A stretch of DNA of 40,468 nt from an uncultured Pygmaiobacter sp. (GTDB taxonomy: Bacteria > Bacillota > Clostridia > Oscillospirales > Ruminococcaceae): assembly GCA_944386485.1 (NCBI GenBank), contig CALXBG010000003.1:1-40468 (forward strand), given 5' to 3'. The translations under genes were made by a program, and so were the position numbers. Under the pieces are notes generated by a model. It was given only the letters and a program-made list of their open reading frames with translations, was not told the DNA's origin and did not search any database. Within the stretch, counting starts at the first letter, position 1, and each line of letters opens with the position of its first letter. Below, one piece after another: positions 31,298 through 39,441 of the stretch.

Positions 31298-32158
31298 ATG
31301 CTGGAATTTACCAAAATGCAGGGGGCCGGCAACGACTTTATTCTCTTTGATGGGGCGAAAACGCCGCTGCCGGAACACAGCGCGCTGGCCCGTGCGGTCT
31401 GCAACCGCCGGTTTGGAGTCGGGGCGGACGGGATTCTGATCGCCGACCGCTCGGATCGCGCCGACCTCACAATGCGCTATTACAACAGCGACGGCAGCCG
31501 GGCCGCGCTCTGCGGCAATGGGCTGCGCTGTTTTGCAAGGTACGCGCGGGAGCGGGGCCTTGTCACAACCGATCATTTTATCGTTGATACCGCGGTTGGC
31601 CCAAGGCAGGTTTGGATTGAGCGGGAAGACGGGGGCGAGATCGGGCTGATCACGGTTGAGGTCGACCGGCCCGAACTGGTTCCCTATGAGGTTCCCGTAC
31701 TGGTCGCCGGACATCGGGCGGTGGACTATCCGCTGTGCCTTGCCGGAGAGCAGCTCACCGCAACCAGTCTGCGGGTCGGTGTGCCCCACACGGTGCTTTT
31801 TGTCGATCAGCCGCCCAAGGAAGAGCGGCTGCGGGCGCTGGGAGAGGCGATCGGCCACCACCCGGCCTTCCCACAGGGGTGCAACCTCGATCTTGTTTTG
31901 CCGCAGGGGGATTGCCTGAAGATCTTTACCTGGGAGCGCGGAGCGGGACATACCCTCGCCTGCGGTACGGGATGCTGCGCGGCTGCGGAGGCCGGCTGGC
32001 TGACCGGGCGCGTTGAAGCATCGAGAGTGCGGCTTGAAACAGAGGGCGGTGTGCTCTGGGTCAGTCGGAAGGGAGAGATGCTGCTGCTCACCGGTCCGGC
32101 CGAGACGGTTTGCAGCGGCGTGTTTGCTGCAAAATGGCGTGCAGAACAAAATGGTTGA
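31298..32158 (+). CDS. dapF: Diaminopimelate epimerase
   Basis: Cofactor-independent racemase that turns L,L- into meso-diaminopimelate for lysine and peptidoglycan synthesis. 286 residues. The two catalytic cysteines are present: C72 in LCGNGLRCF and C222 in ACGTGCCA. N-terminal FTKMQGAGNDFI and NRRFGVGADGIL complete the family pattern. ATG 31298 lies 6 nt after AAGGAGGAG. The leader holds a small GTTCCA/TGGAAC palindrome (31267-31280) and no clear promoter. malQ follows, with a TTGACA overlapping the dapF stop codon. Confidence 0.96.
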   Translation: MLEFTKMQGAGNDFILFDGAKTPLPEHSALARAVCNRRFGVGADGILIADRSDRADLTMRYYNSDGSRAALCGNGLRCFARYARERGLVTTDHFIVDTAVGPRQVWIEREDGGEIGLITVEVDRPELVPYEVPVLVAGHRAVDYPLCLAGEQLTATSLRVGVPHTVLFVDQPPKEERLRALGEAIGHHPAFPQGCNLDLVLPQGDCLKIFTWERGAGHTLACGTGCCAAAEAGWLTGRVEASRVRLETEGGVLWVSRKGEMLLLTGPAETVCSGVFAAKWRAEQNG

Positions 32159-32233
32159 CAATCGATTTTGATTGGGCGAAAATAAAAAGGACAGGAAATG
32201 CCGGGGAATGTCCCGGATTGGGAGGAATTTCAA

Positions 32234-33706
32234 ATGCGAAGCAGCGGGATTCTGCTGCCGTTGAGCAGCCTGCCCTCGCCCTACGGCATCGGCAGCGCCG
32301 GCAGCGACGCCTATGCGTTCGTTGATTTTTTGAAGGCCGCGGGCCAGCGGTACTGGCAGATTCTGCCGCTGGGGCCGACCGGCTATGGGGACAGCCCCTA
32401 TCAAAGCTTTTCCGCCTTTGCGGGCAACCCTTATTTTATTGATCTGGACGATTTAGTGCAGCGGGGACTGCTGCAAAAAGAGGAGATCGCAGCGGCCGAT
32501 TTTGGGCAGGATCCCGAGCGGGTGGATTACGGAAAACTGTTTGAGCATCGGTTTGACCTGCTGCGGTTGGCTGCCGGACGGATGAACCCGCAGGATCCGG
32601 CGCTCTGCGGTTTCTTTGAGGCAAATGCAGATTGGCTTGAGGATTATGCCCTCTTTATGTCTATCAAGGAGGCGCGCGGGCAGGTCAGTTTTCAAAAATG
32701 GCCCGCCGGACTGCGAACCAGACAACCCCGGGCGCTCGCTGCTGCCCGCCATAGATTACAGCAGGAGATCTTCTTCTGGAAGGCGGTGCAGTACCTCTTC
32801 TTTGATCAGTGGACCCGGCTCAAACGGTACGCGAACCGGAAGGGGATTCAGATCATCGGGGATCTGCCAATCTACGTTTCGCCCGACTCGGCGGATTTGT
32901 GGGCGAACGGCGGACTGTTCCAACTCGATGCGCGCGGCCGCCCGTCCGAGGTGGCGGGGGTTCCGCCCGATGCCTTCTCGGACGAAGGGCAGCTGTGGGG
33001 AAATCCGCTGTATGATTGGCGGGCGCACAAAAAGCAGGGCTATTGCTGGTGGCTGCGCCGTCTGACCTGCGCTGCCCAGCTGTACGATCTGGTGCGGATC
33101 GACCACTTCCGGGGCTTTGAGAGCTACTATGCAATTCCCGCACGGGCCAAAAATGCGGTACACGGCCGCTGGAAAAAGGGGCCCGGCATGGATTTTGTCG
33201 CAGCGATCCGGCAGGGAGTACCGGGGCTTGGAATCATCGCCGAGGATCTCGGTCTGCTGACCCCGGCGGTGCGCCGGTTGCTGGCGCAGAGCGGTTTTCC
33301 CGGCATGAAGGTGTTGCAGTTCGCCTTTGATCCATCGGGCAAAAGCGACTACCTGCCTTTCCGGTTCCCCCGCAATACGGTGGTTTATACCGGCACCCAC
33401 GACAACACCACCACCGAGGACTGGCAGCACAGCGCGGATGCGGCACAGGCCGCGTTTGCCCGGCAGTACCTGGATGTGCCGCCCGAGGACAGTTTGACCC
33501 CGGCGATGGTTCGGGCCGCGCTGGGCAGCGTCGCCGATACCTGTATCATACCGATGCAGGATTATCTCGGTCTGGGGGCGTCGGCGCGGATCAATACCCC
33601 GGGTACGCTGAGGGACAACTGGGTCTGGCGGCTGCGTCCGGGGACGGCGAACCGCCGTCTTGCAGCGCATATCCGCATGCTGACCAGGATGTACGGCAGA
33701 ACCTGA
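32234..33706 (+). CDS. malQ: 4-alpha-glucanotransferase (amylomaltase, GH77)
   Basis: 490-residue GH77 enzyme that transfers glucan chains between maltodextrins, used in maltodextrin or glycogen turnover. Catalytic residues by position: nucleophile D290 in RIDHFRGF, acid/base E337 in IAEDLG, and D390 in GTHDNTT. The N-terminal RSSGILLPLSSLPSPYGIGS and GPTGYGDSPYQSFSAFAGNPYFID are typical of bacterial MalQ. ATG 32234 lies 8 nt after GGGAGG; an earlier in-frame start has none. No other starch or glycogen gene is near. A weak promoter may exist (TTGACA 32155-32160 with an A-rich -10). Confidence 0.97.
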   Translation: MRSSGILLPLSSLPSPYGIGSAGSDAYAFVDFLKAAGQRYWQILPLGPTGYGDSPYQSFSAFAGNPYFIDLDDLVQRGLLQKEEIAAADFGQDPERVDYGKLFEHRFDLLRLAAGRMNPQDPALCGFFEANADWLEDYALFMSIKEARGQVSFQKWPAGLRTRQPRALAAARHRLQQEIFFWKAVQYLFFDQWTRLKRYANRKGIQIIGDLPIYVSPDSADLWANGGLFQLDARGRPSEVAGVPPDAFSDEGQLWGNPLYDWRAHKKQGYCWWLRRLTCAAQLYDLVRIDHFRGFESYYAIPARAKNAVHGRWKKGPGMDFVAAIRQGVPGLGIIAEDLGLLTPAVRRLLAQSGFPGMKVLQFAFDPSGKSDYLPFRFPRNTVVYTGTHDNTTTEDWQHSADAAQAAFARQYLDVPPEDSLTPAMVRAALGSVADTCIIPMQDYLGLGASARINTPGTLRDNWVWRLRPGTANRRLAAHIRMLTRMYGRT

Positions 33707-33711
33707 AAAAT

Positions 33712-33744
33712 AAAACAGGCGAATACTCCATTCGCCTGTTTTTT
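33712..33744. terminator. Bidirectional terminator between malQ and the kinase gene
   Basis: Stem AAAACAGGCGAAT / ATTCGCCTGTTTT with a 5-nt loop, A-rich left flank and T-run on the right, between convergent genes. Confidence 0.94.
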
Positions 33745-33745
33745 G

Positions 33746-34333
33746 TTATTGGTTATCCAACAACGGAAGAATCCGCGCAAGCGAGGCATCGGCCATTTCG
33801 TCGGTGGAATTGTAGTAGAGCAAAAGATTTTCGCTGGTTTCAGGATCACCCAGCGTGTCCGGGATGCTGAAATCAATCCCGGCGATGTACTCATCCCAGT
33901 TTGCCAGTTTCCAGGTATCCCGGTCGGAGTTGCGCTTGATCATCCGCTGGTGGCAGACCTCCGGATCGGTGACGATCCAGATCACTACCAGCTTGGCGCC
34001 CAGATCCTCCAGCTTGGTTTTGAGCGCCTGCATATACGCGGGATCGCGAACCTCCCGGCTGAACGGGGCGTTGATGAGAACGGTATCGTCATAGTTCAGC
34101 GCCTCAAACCCCAAAGCGAGAATGACCTCGTACTCATAATTCCGGATATGTGCTTTGAAGAAGGGGGAACTGCGGTTGTAGGGTTCGCCGGCCACCGCAA
34201 AGATCTGCTTTGAGAGTGGAATCAGCGTATCCTTATCCAGATAGACAACGTGGCTGAGCTCGGTGGCAAGCCGTTTGGAAAGTCTTGTTTTGCCACAGCC
34301 GGGTGGAGAAGTGACGAGAATCATCCTTTTCAT
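33746..34333 (-). CDS. Small P-loop kinase-like protein
   Basis: 195 residues. N-terminal Walker A SPPGCGKT (9-16) and a core like gluconate/adenylylsulphate or zeta-toxin-type kinases (DKDTLIPLSKQ, later LVVIWIVTDPEVCHQRMIKRN). The VTDPEV..RM..R segment looks like the substrate/lid region of the P-loop kinases that phosphorylate small molecules or sugars. The substrate is unknown. ATG 34333 follows AAGGAGG by 6 nt. It has its own promoter (TAGAAT, 34392-34397) and ends at the convergent terminator shared with malQ. No antitoxin partner is adjacent, so a toxin role has no support. Confidence 0.8.
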   Translation of the reverse strand: MKRMILVTSPPGCGKTRLSKRLATELSHVVYLDKDTLIPLSKQIFAVAGEPYNRSSPFFKAHIRNYEYEVILALGFEALNYDDTVLINAPFSREVRDPAYMQALKTKLEDLGAKLVVIWIVTDPEVCHQRMIKRNSDRDTWKLANWDEYIAGIDFSIPDTLGDPETSENLLLYYNSTDEMADASLARILPLLDNQ

Positions 34334-34391
34334 ACACGACCTCCTTAGGGTCCGGATTTCAGGACGAAATGCGGGAGCGGATATTGGGTCT

Positions 34392-34420
34392 ATTCTAGCA
34401 CATCTGCGGACAAAAGTCGA
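34392..34420 (-). promoter_or_regulatory. Probable promoter of the kinase gene
   Basis: On the minus strand TCGACT (34420-34415), 17-bp spacer, TAGAAT (34397-34392), about 58 nt before the start codon. The -35 box is imperfect. Confidence 0.5.
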
Positions 34421-34434
34421 TTTATTTGTGAAAT

Positions 34435-34773
34435 TTATTCTGTGTCAAGACCGGTGGCGGCCAGCGGGATCAGATTGATGACCGGCTCCTCATAGGGATG
34501 GGCCGCCTTGACCAGCGCAATGGTGCGCTCAGCCTGCGGGGCAGCACAGCAGACCTCAATCTTGAGTTCCGGCGCATGACAGAGCTGACCCGGCTCGCCG
34601 AGGAAGGGGTGCGTGCCCGCCAGCGGGCGCCAGTAGCCGGTGACCGGGCTGACCGAAAGGCATTGGTCATAGTTGCCGATGTGGCCGGCATCGGCCTGCG
34701 CCAGCGCCTGGCGAACCGGCTCAAAATATTCCACCGGCACAAAGATCTCCAGCTTGCAGTATTGAAACTCCAT
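34435..34773 (-). CDS. Nif3-insert-like (YqfO C-domain) protein
   Basis: 112-residue small protein resembling the insert domain of Nif3/YqfO proteins: KLEIFVPVEYFEPVRQALAQADAGHIGNYDQC near the N-terminus and AHPYEEPVINLIPL at the end are the best marks. In full-length Nif3 proteins this domain resembles CutA1/PII in fold; here it stands alone. Its ligand is not known. It is translationally coupled to the Crp/Fnr regulator upstream: the regulator stop and this ATG share an A (TGATG), with the GAGGAGG inside the regulator. It might therefore modulate that regulator, which is a guess from context. Confidence 0.8.
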   Translation of the reverse strand: MEFQYCKLEIFVPVEYFEPVRQALAQADAGHIGNYDQCLSVSPVTGYWRPLAGTHPFLGEPGQLCHAPELKIEVCCAAPQAERTIALVKAAHPYEEPVINLIPLAATGLDTE

Positions 34774-35474
34774 CAGTCGTCCTCCTCAAAGCCCCGCAGA
34801 AAACGGTCGGTCAGAGTGAAGCGGTTGCGGCAGAAGAGCACAAGTCCCTCATCCCGCAGTTTGCCCAGCGCGGTGGACATTGCGCTGCGGTCAACACAGA
34901 GATAATCCGCCAGATGCTGGCGGTCGAAGGGGATCGAAAAGCTGCGGTTGCCGCACAGCTGATACTGCTCAAAAAGGTAGGACAGCAGTTTCTCCCGGGT
35001 GCTGCGTTTGGACAGATGACCAATCCGGCGGCTGAGCAGCAGGTCTTTCTCGGCGAGCACCGCGAGCATGTTGGTCACAAGAGCGGACTGCATCTCGGCG
35101 GGGAGAATGTGCGGGGAAAGCGCGCGGTGAAAATCAATCCAGAGTACCCGGCACCCGCCCGCGGCGCGCACACAGACATCGGTGGGCAGCGGGCCTGACG
35201 CGGCGCAGGCAAAGGCCTCGCCGAACAGGTCGCCGGGCTCGAGCTCGGTGAGCAGGGTGCGGGCGCCGGAGTACTCCTCCCGCAGCACCTGGGCGCGGCC
35301 ATCCAGCAGGATTCCCATTCGGCCGGAAGCCTCCTCCGGGCGCAAGAGCAGCTCATTTTGAAAATAGCCGCGCCGCTGCGCGCCCAGCAGCATCAACAGC
35401 TCATCCAGACCAGCCGGATCAAGACCGGAAAATAACCGGCAGCCCGCCAGCGCGCTTTGCTCCTGTTTGGACAA
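34773..35474 (-). CDS. Crp/Fnr-family transcriptional regulator
   Basis: 233 residues. N-terminal cyclic-nucleotide-binding-like beta roll (about 20-120; GRMGILLDGRAQVL, LEPGDLFGEAFAC), long dimerisation helix (about 125-155), C-terminal winged helix-turn-helix (about 184-211, DRQHLADYLCVDRSAMSTALGKL). No N-terminal CxxC-type Fe-S ligand set as in Fnr, so the signal is probably other (for example haem/NO as in HcpR-type sensors). The start is TTG 35474, 6 nt after GGGGGG. The promoter is its own. The next gene clusters, a ferredoxin and a Cys-motif protein, make a redox or nitrosative-stress role plausible but unproven. Confidence 0.9.
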   Translation of the reverse strand: MSKQEQSALAGCRLFSGLDPAGLDELLMLLGAQRRGYFQNELLLRPEEASGRMGILLDGRAQVLREEYSGARTLLTELEPGDLFGEAFACAASGPLPTDVCVRAAGGCRVLWIDFHRALSPHILPAEMQSALVTNMLAVLAEKDLLLSRRIGHLSKRSTREKLLSYLFEQYQLCGNRSFSIPFDRQHLADYLCVDRSAMSTALGKLRDEGLVLFCRNRFTLTDRFLRGFEEDD

Positions 35475-35506
35475 GACGATCCCCCCTGAAAACGCAGTTT
35501 AACACC

Positions 35507-35535
35507 ACTATACTATATTTGCCCCAAACAGGCAA
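35507..35535 (-). promoter_or_regulatory. Promoter of the Crp/Fnr gene
   Basis: On the minus strand TTGCCT (35535-35530), 17-bp spacer, TATAGT (35512-35507), about 33 nt before the TTG start. Confidence 0.65.
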
Positions 35536-35553
35536 CGGATGCTGTCCCTGGAA

Positions 35554-35585
35554 CAAAAAATTCCCGCGGGAAATCCCGCGGGAAT
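35554..35585 (-). terminator. Terminator of the ferredoxin operon
   Basis: On the minus strand ATTCCCGCGGGA and TCCCGCGGGAAT form a 12-bp stem followed by a run of T; CCCGCGGG is itself palindromic. Confidence 0.9.
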
Positions 35586-35591
35586 CCGTAA

Positions 35592-36092
35592 TCAGCACCC
35601 AAGCAGCGCCAGCGTATGCCGGCCGCAGTCGGCCAGCAGCTGCTGCATCCGTTCCATCTCAAACGGATAGCCCAGCGCAAAGAGGGCCAGATAGAAAAAG
35701 TCGGACAGTTCTTTTTTTAGCGGCTGCTGTACAGCGCGTGCCAGCCCCTCCAGCGCGAAGAGAAGCGAGAGGCGCAGCGCGGTGCGGGCGTCGTCCCGCT
35801 CGGCGAGCAGCTCCCGCAGCGGGAACTCCGCCGTCCGTCCACAGGGGTTGGCGCAGCCCGCACAGCCCGGCACAAGCCGGTCTTTGGCCGCGCGCACCGC
35901 TGCAAGCGCTTCCTTTAACGCCTCCGGCTGCGGGTGCGGCGTGCCGGCAAGGCGCAGCCCCTCCAGCATCGCGCGGTCGGTCTCCTCGTCGGTAGGCTCG
36001 TTTTCAGCGGCGCGGGCAAGGGCGATCAGCGCGCCGATCAGCTCGTTTGCCGCATAGAGGTCGGAAGGATTCTGCAATCTGGTTTGTTCCAT
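35592..36092 (-). CDS. Small Cys-motif protein, unrecognised
   Basis: 166 residues, no family assigned. It is mostly helical in look, with an N-terminal NELIGALIALARAAE helix and a central PGCAGCANPCGRTAEF motif (C77, C80, C84; Cx2Cx3C) that could hold a metal or Fe-S cluster. A C-terminal DCGRHTLALLGC adds two Cys. ATG 36092 lies 8 nt after GGAG and 5 nt past the stop of the ferredoxin gene upstream, so the two are cotranscribed. From memory, proteins of this shape sit beside FrdX-type ferredoxins in other Clostridia; I cannot confirm this here. Confidence 0.75.
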   Translation of the reverse strand: MEQTRLQNPSDLYAANELIGALIALARAAENEPTDEETDRAMLEGLRLAGTPHPQPEALKEALAAVRAAKDRLVPGCAGCANPCGRTAEFPLRELLAERDDARTALRLSLLFALEGLARAVQQPLKKELSDFFYLALFALGYPFEMERMQQLLADCGRHTLALLGC

Positions 36093-36097
36093 CTTTT

Positions 36098-36799
36098 TCA
36101 CTCCGAAAGGATCCGGCCGTCCGCCGAGATCACCACCACGTGCCAGGGCAGGAATTTGCCGCTGGCTTGAATTGCCTTGCGTACCGCCTGCTCGATACCG
36201 CCGCAGCAGGGAACCTCCATCCGCAGCACCGTGATGCTGCGAATCTCGTTGTTTGCGAGGATCGCGGTCAGCTTTTCGCTGTAATCCACCGCATCCAGCT
36301 TGGGACAGCCGATCAGGGTCACACGGCCGCGGATGAACCGGCGGTGCATGTCTCCATAGGCGTAGGCGGTGCAGTCTGCCGCGATCAGCAGATCCGCGCC
36401 GTCAAAGTAGGGGGCGGTCACCGGCACCAGCTTGATCTGAACCGGCCATTGTGAGAGTGCGCTGGGCGCGGCGCTCTCGCGAGCCGACGCGGCAGCAGGT
36501 GCAAGGGTACGGCTCTGACTGCCCGGGCAGCCGCAGGGCAGCGGCTCGTCGGCCTTTTCCTTTGCCGCCTTTGCAGCCAGCACCGCCTGGTGGTCATAGG
36601 CGGGAGCTTCCCGCTCCTCAAAGGAGATCGCGCCGGTGGGGCAGGCGGGCAGACAGTCGCCCAGCCCGTCGCAGTAATCCTCCCGCAGCAGCCGGGCCTT
36701 GCCCTCCACCATGCCGATCGCGCCCTCGTGACAGGCCGAGGCACACAGCCCGCAGCCGTTGCATTTATCTTCGTCGATCCGGATAATTCTCCGCTTCAT
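36098..36799 (-). CDS. 4Fe-4S ferredoxin-domain protein (FrdX-like)
   Basis: 233 residues. Two ferredoxin-type clusters are at the N-terminus: C13-x2-C16-x2-C19-x3-C23, and a variant second site CDGLGDC...CP (C43, C49, C53). After an Ala-rich linker (about 75-115) a second domain carries DLLIAADCTAYAYGD, LIGCPKLD and RMEVPCCGGIEQ. This matches the FrdX proteins found in HcpR regulons with hybrid cluster protein in other anaerobes. It likely passes electrons to a redox enzyme that is not encoded here. ATG 36799 follows AGGAGG by 7 nt. A Crp/Fnr-like palindrome lies upstream. Confidence 0.87.
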   Translation of the reverse strand: MKRRIIRIDEDKCNGCGLCASACHEGAIGMVEGKARLLREDYCDGLGDCLPACPTGAISFEEREAPAYDHQAVLAAKAAKEKADEPLPCGCPGSQSRTLAPAAASARESAAPSALSQWPVQIKLVPVTAPYFDGADLLIAADCTAYAYGDMHRRFIRGRVTLIGCPKLDAVDYSEKLTAILANNEIRSITVLRMEVPCCGGIEQAVRKAIQASGKFLPWHVVVISADGRILSE

Positions 36800-36828
36800 A
36801 TCGAAACCTCCTGTTTTGTTCTGATCAA

Positions 36829-36870
36829 AGCATAGCATCTCGAAAACGGATTGTATGTTGTATTTACAAC
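36829..36870 (-). promoter_or_regulatory. Possible activator-dependent promoter with Crp/Fnr-like site
   Basis: The dyad GTTGTA-TT-TACAAC (36857-36870) is a Crp/Fnr-like operator. A TATGCT -10-like box (36834-36829 on minus) would place the start near 36822 and the dyad centre at about -41.5. The -35 position reads CATACA, far from consensus, as in class II activated promoters. Confidence 0.5.
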
Positions 36871-36900
36871 AAAACAGAAAGTTTTAGAGAAAACGCGGGG

Positions 36901-37440
36901 TCAAAGCCAGCGGCCGGTGCGGGTGATGGAGGACAAAAGTCCGTCCAGACCCAACAGAATAAGGTAGATGCTGGAAAAATAGCGCAGGGTGGACAGGGTG
37001 AAAATCGGGCTCATCAACATCAGCAGCCCCAGAATCAGGCCGACGATATTGAGCGCGAGAGCGACCGAGATCCACCTGCCGGCGATTGGCCGGATGCGGT
37101 GAAGCTGAAACAGACGGGAGATGCAATGGGAGATGAACCAGAGCGGGAACAAAAGGGTCAGCACCATCGCGCCGGTGCGGGGATAGACCAGCAGCATGAT
37201 TCCGGACATGACGCTGACGATGCCCGAAATCAGCGAGAGCACCGGGCCGAAACCGGTATATCGTTCCACCCGGATATAGAGCACAAGATCCGCGACCCCA
37301 AGCACAACGGCGGCGATGCCGTAGAGAAAGACCAGACCGGTCAGGATAAGGTTTGGATTGGCAAAGGCAAGAATCCCGAGCGCAATCAAAAAGATGCCGA
37401 TCAAAAGGCCAATCCAGTCAAACGTCGAGTGTCTTTTCAT
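36901..37440 (-). CDS. HdeD/DUF308 family membrane protein
   Basis: 179 residues, almost entirely hydrophobic, with six transmembrane segments in the HdeD (DUF308) pattern: IGLLIGIFLIALGILAFANP, GIAAVVLGVADL, LVYPRTGAM. HdeD in Escherichia coli is linked to acid stress; the role of Firmicute members is unknown. The ATG overlaps the stop of ftsH by one base (TGATG), so it is translationally coupled to it. That pairing suggests a membrane-quality or stress role, but no direct evidence exists. Confidence 0.87.
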   Translation of the reverse strand: MKRHSTFDWIGLLIGIFLIALGILAFANPNLILTGLVFLYGIAAVVLGVADLVLYIRVERYTGFGPVLSLISGIVSVMSGIMLLVYPRTGAMVLTLLFPLWFISHCISRLFQLHRIRPIAGRWISVALALNIVGLILGLLMLMSPIFTLSTLRYFSSIYLILLGLDGLLSSITRTGRWL

Positions 37441-39263
37441 CAGGATTCGCCTCCCGTCAGAATTTCCATAAACTCATCGCCGGTGATCGTTTCCTTCTCA
37501 TAAAGGAACTGTGCCAGCGCATCCAACTTGTCGCGGTTTTCCTCCAGCAGTTTCCGCGCCTTCTCATGCTGCTGTTTGACCAGGTCCACCACCCGGCGGT
37601 CGATCTCCCGCTGGGTGTCGGGGGAACAGGCGAGCGAGGCGTCGGAGCCCAGATACTGATTGCTTACCGTCTCGAGCGCGACCATATCAAACTCCTCGCT
37701 CATCCCATAGCGGCTGATCATGGCACGCGCCAGCTTGGTGGCCTGCTCGATATCATTCGATGCGCCGGTGGTGATCTGGCCGAATACCAGCTCCTCGGCG
37801 GCGCGCCCGCCGGTATAGGTGGCGATCTTGTTTTCAAGCTCTTCCTTGGTCATCAGATATTTGTCGCCGGTCTCCACCTGCATTGTATACCCCAGCGCAC
37901 CGGAAGTGCGGGGGATGATGGTGATTTTTTGTACCGGCGCGGAGTTGCTCTGACGGGCGGCCACCAGCGCGTGACCGATCTCATGGTAGGCGACCACCTT
38001 CTTTTCCTGGTCGGAGAGCACCGCGTTTTTCTTTTGATAGCCGGCAATAACCACCTCGATGCTCTCTTCAAGATCAGCTTCGGTGACGACGGTGCGCTCG
38101 TTGCGTACCGCCCGCAGCGCCGCCTCGTTGACAATATTAGCCAGTTCCGCGCCCGAGGCGCCGGTAGCCATCCGGGCGACGGTGCGAAAGTCCACATCCG
38201 GCGCAACCTTGATCTTCTTTGCGTGAACCTTTAAGATCGCCTCCCGTCCGGCGAGATCGGGCAGCTCCACCGGCACCCGCCGGTCAAACCGGCCGGGCCG
38301 GGTCAGCGCGGGGTCGAGGGATTCGGGCCGGTTGGTCGCAGCCAGAATGATGACGCCGGTGTTGCCCTCAAAGCCGTCCATCTCGGTGAGCAGCTGGTTA
38401 AGCGTCTGTTCCCGCTCATCGTTGCCGCCGTAGCCGCCGGAGTTTCGCTTTTGTCCAATCGCGTCGATCTCATCGATAAAGACGATACAGGGAGCCTTTT
38501 CTTTTGCCTGCCGGAACAGGTCCCGTACCTTCGAGGCGCCCATGCCCACGAACATCTCGACAAATTCAGAGCCCGAGATTGAAAAGAAGGGCACGTTCGC
38601 CTCACCGGCGACCGCCTTGGCCAGCATGGTCTTACCGGTACCCGGAGGGCCGACCAGCAGGATGCCTTTTGGCATCGACGCGCCGGCTTCGGTGTATTTC
38701 GCGGGGTTGTGCAGATAATCCACGATCTCCTGCAGGCTTTCCTTTGCCTCATCCTCGCCGGCGACGTCCGAAAAACGGATGCCTTGGGTTGAGGGAACAT
38801 AGATTTTGGCGCTGCTCTTTCCCATGCCGAAGGAAAGCGCGTTCTTGCCGCCGGCCTGCTCGGTCAGCTTTTTGTTCATGTATTGACCGAGCGCGAAGAA
38901 GATCAGAATCGGCACCACAGCGGTCAAAAACAGGCTCAACAGCGGCGAGGTGGGCTCCTCAATGACTCGGTCGAATTTCGCGCCGCACTCATGCAGCCGC
39001 TCGGCCAGCGTGGGGTCCTCCATAACGCCGGTTTTGTACACCGTTGTTTCGTCCAGATTGGTGAATAGAATTTGGGTATCCTCTACCTGAACGACACCGA
39101 TCTGTTTTTCTTCGATCATGTCCATAAAGGTACCGTAATCCACCTCTACGACATGACGCTGTGATAATAGCGGTGTGATGAATAGGTTGAAAACGAGGAT
39201 GATGAGCAAGACAATGCCGTAATAATAAAGTAACGGCCTTTTGGGAGATTTGACCTCTTTCAT
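37440..39263 (-). CDS. ftsH: ATP-dependent zinc metalloprotease FtsH
   Basis: 607-residue membrane AAA protease that degrades misfolded membrane and some cytosolic proteins. Two transmembrane helices (about 12-33 and 107-127) flank an extracytoplasmic loop; then AAA core with Walker A GPPGTGKT (205-212), Walker [10 protein letters not shown] (262-270), the pore [28 protein letters not shown], and the zinc protease site HEIGH (427-431). ATG 39263 follows AAGGAG by 6 nt. The promoter TTGCGG-17-TAAAAT is upstream. It is coupled to an HdeD-like gene, not to the usual tilS/hpt neighbours. Confidence 0.97.
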   Translation of the reverse strand: MKEVKSPKRPLLYYYGIVLLIILVFNLFITPLLSQRHVVEVDYGTFMDMIEEKQIGVVQVEDTQILFTNLDETTVYKTGVMEDPTLAERLHECGAKFDRVIEEPTSPLLSLFLTAVVPILIFFALGQYMNKKLTEQAGGKNALSFGMGKSSAKIYVPSTQGIRFSDVAGEDEAKESLQEIVDYLHNPAKYTEAGASMPKGILLVGPPGTGKTMLAKAVAGEANVPFFSISGSEFVEMFVGMGASKVRDLFRQAKEKAPCIVFIDEIDAIGQKRNSGGYGGNDEREQTLNQLLTEMDGFEGNTGVIILAATNRPESLDPALTRPGRFDRRVPVELPDLAGREAILKVHAKKIKVAPDVDFRTVARMATGASGAELANIVNEAALRAVRNERTVVTEADLEESIEVVIAGYQKKNAVLSDQEKKVVAYHEIGHALVAARQSNSAPVQKITIIPRTSGALGYTMQVETGDKYLMTKEELENKIATYTGGRAAEELVFGQITTGASNDIEQATKLARAMISRYGMSEEFDMVALETVSNQYLGSDASLACSPDTQREIDRRVVDLVKQQHEKARKLLEENRDKLDALAQFLYEKETITGDEFMEILTGGES

Positions 39264-39340
39264 TTTTCTCTCCTTCTATTTTGTGTTTTGCAGGGCGGCG
39301 ATCTTTCGTGTCCTGCTTTGGAAAATCGGTACTCAGAATT

Positions 39341-39369
39341 ATTTTACGATTTGGTCATTTTTGCCGCAA
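39341..39369 (-). promoter_or_regulatory. Promoter of ftsH
   Basis: On the minus strand TTGCGG (39369-39364), 17-bp spacer, TAAAAT (39346-39341), about 78 nt before the start codon. Confidence 0.6.
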
Positions 39370-39396
39370 TAGGCAAAAAGAGCGGCGTGTCCGGAC

Positions 39397-39432
39397 AAAA
39401 AGGCCAAAGTGTAAAAATACACCTTGGCCTTT
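39397..39432 (-). terminator. Terminator of the TetR gene
   Basis: On the minus strand AAAGGCCAAGGTGTA, loop TTTT, TACACTTTGGCCTTT with one mismatch, then T-run. Confidence 0.88.
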
Positions 39433-39441
39433 GTGAAGGAT

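Noticed and set aside
30770..32404. 544-codon minus-strand open frame opposite cadA end, dapF and malQ start
   Set aside because: Covers the efflux-operon terminator and three well-supported plus-strand genes; no start signal.
33746..34333. Zeta-toxin reading of the P-loop kinase
   Set aside because: No adjacent antitoxin gene and the motif match is to P-loop kinases in general.
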